A stretch of 64,000 nt of DNA from Cyanodermella asteris. Taxonomy: Eukaryota; Ascomycota; Lecanoromycetes; Ostropales; Stictidaceae. Location: NCBI GenBank assembly GCA_900618795.1, contig UYJD01000010.1:1028068-1092067 (forward strand). The letters are read 5' to 3'. How positions within the stretch are numbered: position 1 is the stretch's first letter; each line of letters starts with the position of its first letter. The notes beneath the pieces were generated by a model. The model had not been told where the DNA came from, ran no database searches, and saw only the letters and a program-made list of their open reading frames with translations. The translations under genes were made by a program, and so were the position numbers. Of the stretch, positions 47,497-56,754 are shown piece by piece.

Positions 47497-47964
47497 TCAA
47501 GACTGGCGAGTCCTGCTTCTGCCACGAGAAAGCTCCTCTTTGGCCTCTTCCTGCTTGATCTCCTCAATGCGCTGCTCGATTTCCTCGATGAGCTTGTTTT
47601 GCTCGCGCTGCTGCTGCTCGGTGGGCGAGGTGTCGGAGTACAAGCTCTCGAGGAGTTCCTTTGCGCCGTCGGCCCAAGCCATCGGACGATCGGGACTGTA
47701 GCTCAGGATGCGATACAGGCCGGCCTTGTGGAGATTGTCGGGTTTCGCAGAGCCGAGTAGCATGTGGCAGAGCATGAAGGCATGGCGCTTGGATCCTGCG
47801 TCGAACTGTAGTAATTAGAGACTGTTTGTATGGCGGCGACGAGGACCAACCAGATCGTGGACCTGCTTCCAGTGCTCCTGGTAGATGTTCAGCTGAGAAC
47901 GTGTTCGTGGTGTGGTGAGAGGTACCTTGAAAAGCTCCTTTCTTTTCTGCTCGGGAGACGACAT
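47497..47964 (-). CDS. Small helical fungal protein, paralog A
   Basis: Function unknown; 140 aa. Exon 1 (47851-47964) starts MSSPEQKRKELFKVPL and ends VHDL; a 45-nt intron (GTTGGT...AATTACTACAG) joins exon 2 (47497-47805) in phase 0, giving HDLFDAGSKRHAFMLCHMLL. The core resembles the gene at 50031-50851 on the far side of Rieske: FDAG/FEAG, LHKAGLYRILSY/LYSAGFECLLSY, then a charged coiled coil (EEIEQRIEEIKQEEAKEE versus EEAEERLEEVQLEEAKRP). The intron falls at the same place and phase in both. Both lie on the minus strand. The helical pair may be TPR-like. No signal or membrane segment. Confidence 0.75.
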
Positions 47965-48299
47965 TGCGATGGGGATAGGAGAACGGGGTGAAGGTGCGGA
48001 CGGAGGTCAGGAGGGAGGTCAGGAACGGAGCACAACAATGCAGTGAGTTGGCAAGTGAACGGTCAATAGAAGGCTTGGCGCCGCCCGCCGCACCACCACG
48101 GTCATGTCAAGATATAGGGGTTGAATAAATTTGGGATCCACGAAACGGCTCTGAAATGAATGCTGTCTTGTAAAGGAGTCTGCACGTGTGCGAGACTGTC
48201 GCTGTATGTTGGAAGGCGCTCTATGAAATGGTGTTGTTTTACAATGCCTTTTGCCCGCCCGGACGCTCCACCATCTTTCTTCAACCGTTGTAAACGTAT
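47965..48299. other. Intergenic
   Basis: 335 bp between the Rieske stop and the start of paralog A, both on the minus strand. Nothing else recognised. Confidence 0.5.
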
Positions 48300-49415
48300 C
48301 TAGCCAATGACCAATTTTGTCTCCTCGACGAAATCGTAGGCAGGGACTTCCAAATTGAGGGGAGCTGGCCCGCGACTTGAACTCTGTTAGCATCCTTGAG
48401 CTATGTGGACGTATATGAACTTACCGAATGCGGCCGGAGATGTCTAGAAGAGGTCAGCGCAAATCTTTCATCAACCAAGATTGGACGTACCGTAATGGGA
48501 TCCATGGCAAGGACAGAACCATCCGCCGTAGTCACCAGCCTCGCCGATTGGAACACAACCAAGATGGGTGCAGACACCTGTAATAATTAGCAAGAAGTAG
48601 CGTCTCTTGATCTTTTCTGTTTTTACCACTGTGAAAGTGTTAGCATATGCTTCGTCACAGTAGCAACGAGGAATCGTACAGCATGACCAGCCATTCGGGC
48701 TGCTTCACTCTATCACTGTCGGCCTGAGGATCTCGTAGAGAATCCACTGGCACAGCTTCCGCCTCCTTGATCTCCTCTGGGGTTCGGTGCCTGGCTTGTG
48801 TCAACAATATCTCCGTCAGCCAACACGGCAAACACTGACCTGATGAAGACGGGCTTGCCACGCCTGTTTTACGGTCAGCTTCCATTTCACATAATACAAA
48901 AAGTCCTCAGGCGTTCTCGGACTAGGAAAAGGGAGGCTCGCCATTTCAGGATCACGTTTTTGCCTTGAGGTATAGTTGAGAGGTCCACTTCGATCTTGGC
49001 TTGTGCTAGAACGTCTGCAGATGCGCTCATGTTCACGAGGAAGTCTTAAGGGTTTCCAAATTAGTTATTGTTCCATAGCCTGATGCTCTTGCGTGGAGGA
49101 CGCCAACCTTGGACTGTGTTAGCTGTTGTTCCATATTCTGATGCTCTTGCGTGGAGGGTGCTAACCTTGGACTGTTGCCTTCGCGCCAGCCGCCGAGAGC
49201 GCACCCATTGTTCCGACCATAAAATACTGGAAGACCTTGTTATTTGTAGAGCTGCCTTTGGAGAAGTATTTGCCGAAATTTGGGACCTGCTTCTGTTCAA
49301 AACTGGTGGAGGCGTCGCGGGTTTGTTGGAGGGCGGCCGACGCCACGGGAACCGGGAGCTTCGTGCGGGTGCATTGTCGTAGGAGCACGCGAGAGGTGGT
49401 AGCGAGTGGCGACAT
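48300..49415 (-). CDS. RIP1: Rieske iron-sulphur subunit of the cytochrome bc1 complex
   Basis: Passes electrons from ubiquinol to cytochrome c1 at the inner mitochondrial membrane. The 223-aa precursor is rebuilt from eight exons: 49166-49415, 48942-49044, 48840-48863, 48680-48790, 48627-48628 (2 nt), 48491-48577, 48425-48443 and 48300-48375; they sum to 224 codons with no internal stop. It has a basic mitochondrial presequence, one membrane helix with [16 protein letters not shown], and cluster ligands in CTHLGC (Cys166, His168) and CPCHGSHY (Cys185, His188), with Cys171 and Cys187 for the disulphide. The end is VEETKLVIG. Without the 2-nt exon the frame is lost just before GVCTHLGC. Intron 2 needs a GC donor (ATG/GCGAGC). 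A tandem copy of the first donor lies in intron 1. The gene stands between two paralogous small genes. Confidence 0.93.
49068..49175. repeat. Tandem 50-bp duplication spanning the Rieske exon 1 donor
   Basis: Copies at 49068-49117 and 49126-49175 differ at about five positions; period 58 bp. The right copy contains the last bases of exon 1 and its donor (CCAAG/GTTAGC on the minus strand); the left copy carries a second potential donor (CCAAG/GTTGGC) inside intron 1. Confidence 0.92.
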
Positions 49416-50030
49416 CGTTGCGTCCAAGGAGATGGTGTGTATGTCGATGTCGAAGATGGTGATGCGAACATTGAAGTCGATTGCCGCCAAGAATGTTGGT
49501 GCTTTTACGAGCTTTGTGATTGGTTGCGACGCCGAGTCAGCTTTCGGATGTTCCGAGGTCCATGCTCAGAATTGGCACCGTGCTGCCGCCGGTCATGCAC
49601 AACGTATTGCTCTGCCTCGATGCATAACAATTTGACATTGTCAGATACTTTTACCAGCCCTGACTGTTCAGTCGTGGCTGCAGAGCTTCTTCTGATGCTG
49701 CTGAAACCTCGATCTACGCATTGTCGATAGAACATAGGCCAATACACCCAACGGTCCCCGAGCAACACCTTCAACGATCCTCGAGCCGGTACTTGGAACA
49801 GTACTTCAACAGATACGTAGGACAACACTTGCGCCAAGTTTAAACACCACTCCTAGAAGCACTTGAATTGATTCGTCTGGCAACCTCACAAGCAACACTT
49901 GGCTCAGTACTTCGCCTGTCATCTGCGGCTAGCATCTCGACCACCACGTCTTCACATACACAAACTCAGCCAAAGCTCAGCAAGCGTATTGTTTGCCCAT
50001 TCCTCCGGCACATTCATTGCCGCGTCACCT
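49416..50030. other. Rieske upstream region
   Basis: No gene. It contains the Rieske promoter and the 12-bp array at 49741-49915. Confidence 0.5.
49741..49915. repeat. Degenerate 12-bp tandem array (array 2)
   Basis: Roughly 12-bp periodicity, for example GTACTTGGAACA, GTACTTCAACAG, ATACGTAGGACA, ACACTTGCGCCA, and later AACACTTGGCTCAGTACTTC. The GTACTTG core is shared with the arrays at 2653 and 52254. More diverged than either. It lies 330-500 bp upstream of the Rieske start codon. Confidence 0.6.
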
Positions 50031-50851
50031 TCAACGACGGTCTCGGCTGCTTCCCTGGCCACCATCATCCTCGAATGGCTGATTGCTCCGGTTTGAGTCA
50101 GTGCGGCGATCGCGAATGGTTGACTGGGTCGTCGGTGGGCTGGATCCACGGAGCTCGCTGTCGCGGCGTCCGAAAGGTCGCTGGGACTGGCTGTCGGTGC
50201 GCTGGGTTTGACTGACATCGACGTTCGACCCGATGCTGAGATTGCGCATGTGCTCGGTCGGGGACGTCTGGCGTGGCGAAGTCATCAGTGCAGAGGCCAT
50301 GAATTGACTTGGACCTCCTAGATCGATTGCGTCGGCGGGATCCACCTCCTCGTTGAGCTGGCGCAGCTCCTCTGCTTCCTCTTGATTAAGTCTGTCGGCA
50401 ACGGCATGCAACTGTTGAGTGATCTCGGAATCAGTATACCGTGGTCTCTTTGCCTCTTCGAGTTGAACCTCCTCAAGACGTTCCTCGGCTTCTTTGACGA
50501 GGGCATCCTGGCGTCTCTTTTCTTTGTCATTCGGTAGTTCGATGCCCTCATAATCATACATGCCCTTGAGCAAAGCTAGAGAGCGCTCTGCATGGCCCAA
50601 CTGCTCGCTGTCGCCGTAGCTCAGCAAGCACTCAAAGCCCGCTGAATATAGGTCTCCAAGTTGGGGATCACAAATGAGGCGGAAGGCGATGCTAAAGGCT
50701 TCTTGGTGACGGCCAGCCTCGAACTGCCCTCGTCAGCTCAGTCCCTTTTTTTTATCTCTTTTTTCTGGAGACTTACCAAGTCCCAGGCCTCACTGTACTG
50801 CGCAGTAAAGAACTGCTCCACGTTGCTAGCTGTGTCCTCGTATTTAGCCAT
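50031..50851 (-). CDS. Helical fungal protein, paralog B
   Basis: Function unknown; 255 aa. Exon 1 (50777-50851) starts MAKYEDTASNVEQFFTAQ in a good initiation context (GTCATCATGGCT) and ends EAWDL. A 53-nt intron (GTAAGT...GCTGACGAGGGCAG) joins exon 2 (50031-50723) in phase 0, giving WDLFEAGRHQEAFSIAFRLI, which looks like a TPR-type helical pair. A Glu-rich coiled coil follows (about residues 85-155), then a disordered Ser/Arg/Gln-rich tail (SQSQRPFGRRDSELRGSSPP). Related to paralog A at 47497, with a longer tail and the same intron site. Upstream sequence in frame (SNERLIDPYVVI) looks mildly coding, so a further 5' exon is possible. Confidence 0.78.
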
Positions 50852-51478
50852 GATGACGACGTATGGATCGATTAGACGTTCGTCTAGTTGTTAGTGAGGC
50901 GATCAAGATGTTGTCGGGCTAGCAGCTCACACTTGAGAGGGGCCCGTGCTGAAGCAGCTGTCAATGGATCAACAGTATGACTATTTTAAATGCTGATTCT
51001 GCCAGCACAGCCGCCAAGCCACATCTATTCAGGCAACCTTCTCGTTAGGCTCGCTCCTCTCGAAGCGGTATCGGCAGCAGCTCCTCCGCTTTGCTATTAT
51101 TGCCCGATATCGTCAAACATGTGCAATTGGCAGGATGTCCCAAGTTCTTGCAAAGCAATGGGTATGGCTCGATTCTTCTTTCCTTGACCCACTCCCTCGC
51201 GACACTGAAGCTCCCATTCGACCGATGGGGTGTTAGTCCTTCACAGTTTCAGACACTGAGGCTTGAGAACTTCTCCGTGTGTCCCTCCACTCGTTGCTGG
51301 TTACGGGCCACCTTGTGCCTCTGTCAGACACCATTGCTTAGTCGGCAACCCAGCTGTTCCCCCAGTATTCTCCCCCTTGCCTGCTCTGACTACTCTTTCA
51401 ACAACTCTGCTGCTGTGTGTGGAAATGCGTTCCGAGCTGAGTTTCGAAACACTATTGTAAGCGCAAAGCTTTGATGTC
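50852..51478. other. Intergenic
   Basis: No supportable gene. Possible extra 5' exon of paralog B at its left end (see that entry). Confidence 0.45.
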
Positions 51479-51946
51479 ATGAGCAGTGATGTACCTGAGA
51501 GTCGTGCTGACAGATCGTCAGACCTCATCATGGCACATCGACGAGACGCTTCCTTGAACTTGCCCGGCACTCCACCACCCGTGAGGAGGCAAAGCAAACA
51601 CTCGACAGATCTCCACACACTTGGATGAAGAAAATACGGCCGAACTGGAAAACTGCGGTGAGTTTGAGGATGCATTGAGCCTGAAGAACCCATCGAGGAT
51701 GCACTGCCCGACATCGACGAGGCAGAAGCGCACCAGATGCCTGCTATCAAGCTAGGACAATTGGCTCGCGATCGCGATGTCCACGTGGAGCATTTGCGCA
51801 GCCGCCTGAGGCGGGCCATCGATGACATCTGCATGCAGTATCCTGCGATCGCGAACGATCGAGAGGTGTTGCGGTGCATTATGTTGATGGACAGCTCGGC
51901 GAAGCTGGAGGTTAATGACGAGGCGACGTTCGACATGGCACACTAA
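51479..51946 (+). pseudogene. Possible decayed or unspliced coding region
   Basis: From an ATG at 51479 a frame reads MSSDVPESRADRSSDLIMAH and NLPGTPPPVRRQSKHSTDLH, then stops. The next frame continues LDEENTAELENCGEFEDALS, and a third continues EEPIEDALPDIDEAEAHQMP to CIMLMDSSAKLEVNDEATFD and stop at 51946. Each part looks coding but the switch points (about 51625 and 51680) have no usable intron. Either a host gene broken by two frame shifts, or a gene with errors in the assembly. Function unknown. Confidence 0.35.
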
Positions 51947-52754
51947 GAGCTGGAAGCTCCAATGGAGCGTTACGACCTGTGATATGGTCGACAACGCGCG
52001 GCATGTGGTCGACTTTGGGGGATTAATATGATGTCTGAGCTGTTTTCTGTTTGTGATTTTGTTTGAGACTGATTGTTCGATGTTAGGAACTTGGTGTGAC
52101 GAATGGGCTCTCCCTGACGAGGGTCTAGGAAAGAATTTGCTGCATATCAACTTGCCTGCATAGCTGGGAGAAGAAAATGTTCAACACACACTGTAGTTTT
52201 TACACATGTAGCCAATGAATGGCTTCAAGAACAATGTTCATCAAGCTTGTCCCGTGGATACTTGGCTGGCTATTTGGCTGGCTACTTAACCGAGTACTTG
52301 ACTGAGTACTTGATTGCGTGCTTGACTGAGTACTTGACTGCGTACTTGACCGAGTACTTAGGTAGATATTCAACCGAATCCTTAGGCGGGTATCTAGTTG
52401 GGTATCTAGCTATGCGTTCAGTTGGCACGAACGGAACGCCGCCGGCAATTTTTTTCCTTCCGCATTATATTGGACCTGATCCATCGATATGTCTGTTGTG
52501 AGAAAGCTATTGAACACACAGAAGGACAACCGGCTCAGCTACGAGTTGAGGTCGATGGGTCAAAGCAGCTGGCATGCGAAGATGCGGGAGCTAGGTACAT
52601 CACATCTCCAATCAATTTTGGCTACACTTCGATCACCCTCTTCTTCAGCTCCCGATTCAAGACATGTCCTGTTTCCTCCTCTGCTCCCACCAAGAGCCAC
52701 TGCTTCCCCGTTGACTTGGACTGTCGCTTTGGTCATGCGCCGTAGGCCTGCGAC
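51947..52754. other. Intergenic with minisatellite
   Basis: No gene. The 12-bp array at 52254-52410 is open in one plus frame as Tyr-Leu-x-x repeats, but this is a by-product of a period divisible by three. Confidence 0.55.
52254..52410. repeat. 12-bp tandem array (array 3)
   Basis: Thirteen consecutive 12-bp units with consensus CTGAGTACTTGA, no register shift. It reads in the opposite orientation to array 1 (TAGCCAAGTACC), whose reverse complement shares GTACTTG and the following CT. Best preserved of the three arrays. Confidence 0.92.
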
Positions 52755-53811
52755 CTATCTCGACATCGCCATCATACCCACTGCAACCATCAGGGCCGTC
52801 AGCACCATGGAGGTCCCAGTGAGGGTCAGCTGTCGAAACATTCTTCGGTGTCAGCCCTACACCAGATACAGCATATGGTGCGCAAGTAGCATTCTTGAAG
52901 GCCCAAGTCGCACAGGTTGAGCTTCAAGTCCCGTCAGTGAGCTTCTAACAAACAACAATCAAGGTCTGTAAGGACTAGGATGAGACTTACTTATCGGTGC
53001 AGATGGTCTGCCCAGCGACTGGCCGATAAGTCGCAATCTGACGTTCGGGCGAGCACATTTTGTTGAAGAGATTGTCCATGGCTGTGCCGAACAGGACGCC
53101 GTCGGCTGGGTCCACGCCGGAGCTTACCAGGCTGTCGTAGAGGTTGTGGATGAAGTAGTGCATCTCTGGTCCTTCAATGTCCATGAAGCGATGAACATGG
53201 AACATGGATGCGTCGCCTTCGTAAAGTGGGAACGAGAGCTCGTCGCAGCCGAGAATCACGCCGATGAGCTCGACAAGGTGTGCGATGACTCTAGATACCA
53301 TTCAGTGGGAACTCTCTGACCTTATCTTCCACTGCGTTGGCCTCACTCACGTCTCGAACACCGGTGTCCAGCGAATTTTTAGCCGGCCATCTTCCCACTT
53401 TGTCCCATTACCGTAGACAACCCGAACGGCAGTAGCCTTCTTACCTCGGTTCGCCAACGCCCGAGATCCATCAAAGTACCTGAGCAGGTTGACTTTCGTG
53501 ACGTCTCCGATGGGGTCCCTGTAGTACGCTGAAGCATTCAGGAGGCCTTGGCCTTGGTACATTGTCGGATCGGGGAGAGGCTTGTACTCTCCGGTGAATG
53601 CCGTGTACACGACGTCGTAGAGCCAGCCCCACTGGGAACTCGTTTTGGGCGCCCATTGCTTGCACGCTGTGGTGTTCTCGAGGGTTTGAAGCGGAAGGTA
53701 GATTCGCTTGTTGATGAGCGTGTCGCTCTGGTTTTGGTTGGAGGACTCTTGGACATCAATGCATTGCAGGCAGAGAGAAACAACGAGCGTCAGGATGGCG
53801 AGAGGTCGCAT
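52755..53811 (-). CDS. Secreted or surface-anchored protein of unknown function
   Basis: Start MRPLAILTLVVSLCLQCIDV is a signal peptide (an upstream TTG is not used). Exons 53351-53811, 52991-53290 and 52870-52921 join in frame, then a 40-nt intron (GTATCT...GGCTGAC...CGACAG) leads to 52755-52829, giving a hydrophobic end GTSMVLTALMVAVGMMAMSR that could be a GPI signal or membrane anchor; total 295 aa. If that short intron is retained, the frame runs on into a hydrophilic Ser/Gly/Asp-rich end instead. N-glycosylation sequons are several (NTTA, NASA, NGTK, NSTC, NATC). Motifs such as DGVLFGTAMDNLFNKMCSPE and WGWLYDVVYTAFTGEY remind me of large unnamed fungal membrane proteins, so a longer N-terminus is possible. 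Confidence 0.7.
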
Positions 53812-54887
53812 GTTCGGCAAGACAATCTTACTTGTTCGCTTCTCGAATGTCGTGGACGGATCCTCGCGTGGGAAAGGAGGTGACTAGTGCTCTGAAATAG
53901 CCTCCGCGAGCATCTTCTCCGTTCCCAATACTTACCATCATTCAACTAATGGTTGGTTTTCCAAGCTTTAGCTTCACACCAGTCAAGGGTCGTGTGCACG
54001 GTCTGCGGCGTTCCTGGCAGTTGTCTGCAGGGCGGTCATGGACGTAAATTTCCAGCAGGCATTCCATCTCGGATTTCGGTCAGGAGGCCCTTCCAGTTAG
54101 TCGTCATGAGAATCTCGACCAGTTTGAACACAGAAGTGATGATGGTATGACTGCAAGACAGACTCGATTTGGGAAAAGGTGACTGGAAATGGCCACAGCA
54201 CAAGGCCTGGCACTCGGCGATTAACCGCAGTGTCGCACGACATCACTCGGCGCATGTGTAACGCTCGAAGCTATCATGCAGTCGAGACAGAAAGATCTCC
54301 GTTGCCGATTGAGCAGATCCAAAGCTCGTTTCGCACATGAAATATTTGATAGACACGCGGCATGCAAAATCGAATACAGCGTGCCTGCATGCCGAGTAGG
54401 ACAAAGACTACAGGATCATAATTCAATCGAGCGCTTTCAGATGGGTAAGGTGGTAACCTGACGTGAACAAAGACCATCCTACACGGTGACCTGGAGATTC
54501 GCGACGCTGGCTGGTGGAGGTAGACGTGCAGGTAAACTTCGAATTCGAATTCCTGCATGGAGAAGATCTCGCCAAACAGAGTGTATCAAGGCCAGTGCAT
54601 GGACAAAGAACACCATCACAACAGGTCGGCAACTCCAATTACAGACCGCTGTTGACTACGTGACACCAATGCACTCCTCTAATCATCGTTGCATTGTGTA
54701 GTCTCAAGTTCAGCAATCATCCAAAGCCCTAATTAATGCGATACATCTCCTCCGCTTCGCTGTTTTACAAAGAGCTGTACTTTCGTTGTGGTACGATTAT
54801 ATGACAATTGGGCTCAGTCAATCAGCTTTCCAAATCAGATGCTGCTCCAGCCAAATCTCGACCATCTCAATTCCTGCCACAGTCCGC
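53812..54887. other. Intergenic
   Basis: No gene. Holds the laccase 3' end and the promoter of the secreted protein gene, both on the minus strand. Confidence 0.5.
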
Positions 54888-56754
54888 TCAAAGACCCGAG
54901 TCGATCATATTCACGACAGTTGTGTTCGTGTAAGCTCCCCAGGCCTCACACTCTCCCCACTTCTCCTGCGGCACATTCAAATGACGAATATCATCCGGCC
55001 GTTCCATATATGTGATTTGCAGACTACCAGATACATGCCAAGCTATGTGGCAATGAAAGGGCCAAACTCCTGGATTATCTAGGTCCCATTGCACAACGAG
55101 ATGGCCGTACGCTGGCAGAAGCTGAATGTCACGGCGCATTGGATTGTTGGGATTGACGATGGTTCCGTCCCAGGTCCCTGTACCTGCGGCGAGGACGTAC
55201 ATATTATGGCCGTGCAAATGCATCGGATGTGAGGTTGGCGTGAGGTTGTTGACGACTACTCGTATGGATCCAGAGCTATCGACTTCGTGGATGTTCCATT
55301 GAGGATCGAAGGGGTAGGATGTGTTGCCGGTCTTGGCTAATAGTAACGGAGGGTGGTTGTAGTTTGTGCGGAAGCTCTGATTGTCAAGTGTCCAGACGAG
55401 GTGCCCAGTCTCGTTGACGCCAACATCAACGTCAACGTGTTCTGTGACATCGGGCGTCCCAGGAGTGATGCCAAAAATGGGTCGAGTTTGCTCCAAGGGG
55501 TCGTTCTCACAGGCAGCGGTTGTATCTGCATGAGCGGTTGTTTTTGGAAAAACGTCGACTTTGGTATCCTCATATTGGAGAATAGCCCATGCATTCGGGG
55601 AATTTGCCGGCTCAGTGCAGTTGCCAGATGGGATCTTGGCTCGAATCCAATAGGCCGCGTCAGAATCACCAGTCGCTTCAAGGATAACGTCAGCCCGTTG
55701 TGCGACCTGCTGATGTCAGAAACGTTCTTTCATTAACTTCGCTAAAACTCACACCTAGAGTGATTATCGGGGTCGTAACCGGCTGTATGGCCACAAAGTC
55801 ATATGCAATGACGGTCATGTTGTGGCCGTCGATGCTGAACTTCTGGACTGAGGCCGCGCTCGAGTTGATCAGTCGCATGCGATACTTTTTGCCCTTTTCG
55901 ACCTTGAACGCATGGAGATTTGAGCAAGAAGAGCCAGGCAAGTCGCCATCGCTGGGAACACAGCCAAGACCATTGATCAGGTTGTTGTCTGATGCAGGGC
56001 GAAACTTACTGCTGTCATTGCCAACCACGTCTTTGACAACATCAAAGTAGTTGGCGTGATACAGATCCTGAATCATGACCGGACCAAGGTCATGGTCATA
56101 TGCCAGCTGGCTCGGTCCATTAATCACTATTGGACCCACAAGCCCGTCGGCATACTGCGATGAGTAGTGAGAGTGGTACCATGACGTTCCATACAGTTGT
56201 GCCTGGAAAGTGTAAGTTCGTGTCTGACCAGGCGCAATTGGACATTCCGATATCCCTGGCACACCGTCTGCCCATTGCGAAGTTGATTGTAGGAAGCCAT
56301 GCCAGTGCAAAGCTGTACCCTCCTCTGGGTCTGTGATGTTGTTGTGTATTGTGACCTGAATGGTGTCGCCCCAGTTCGCATCAATCAAAGGACCGGGGAA
56401 CTTGTCGTTGACGACCAGCATTGACTTCGGGGTTCCGTCTGGTGACAATGTCTTCCTGCTGATTGTGAAGTCGTAAGACCTCACTATTCCTGTGTATGGT
56501 GCTGCGGTGTACGGGTTCAGGCTGACGACAGCCTCTGGATCGTAAGCTGCAGGCAACACTGCATTAACAGGGGAGACCCTTTTGGCCAAACGATCTCTAG
56601 CGCTGTAACTTGCTTCTGGGCATTCTCCGCGGCTTTCGTGAGCGAGAGAAGGCTCTTCATCCACTCTGGTGGAAAATCTATCTTGCTGTGGTTGAGAGAT
56701 TGATGTTGCAACTCTGCTGGCCACCAGTAGAGGCAATCCCGTACAAAGCTTCAT
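54888..56754 (-). CDS. Asco-laccase, secreted multicopper oxidase
   Basis: Oxidises phenols while reducing oxygen to water; 606 aa. Exon 1 (55753-56754) starts MKLCTGLPLLVASRVATSIS (signal peptide), followed by a propeptide with a Kex2-like KR site near residue 60. A 46-nt intron (GTGAGT...ATCAGCAG) joins exon 2 (54888-55706) in phase 0. All copper sites are intact: HWHG, WYHSHYSSQYADGLVGP, HPMHLHGH and HCHIAWHVSGSL, with Leu at the type-1 axial place. The protein ends DSGL, the mark of ascomycete laccases, whose last residues are trimmed and plug the solvent channel. Several N-glycosylation sites. Roles could be melanin or phenolic detoxification; substrate not shown. Confidence 0.96.

Noticed and set aside
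47899-47931. A 33-nt GT-AG stretch inside exon 1 of paralog A
   Set aside because: Too short for a fungal spliceosomal intron and a multiple of three, so it is kept as coding (VPLTTPRTRSQ).
52247-52501. Repeat protein with YLTE/YLAG tetrapeptides
   Set aside because: It is the translation of a 12-bp tandem array; no supporting start context or flanking coding sequence.
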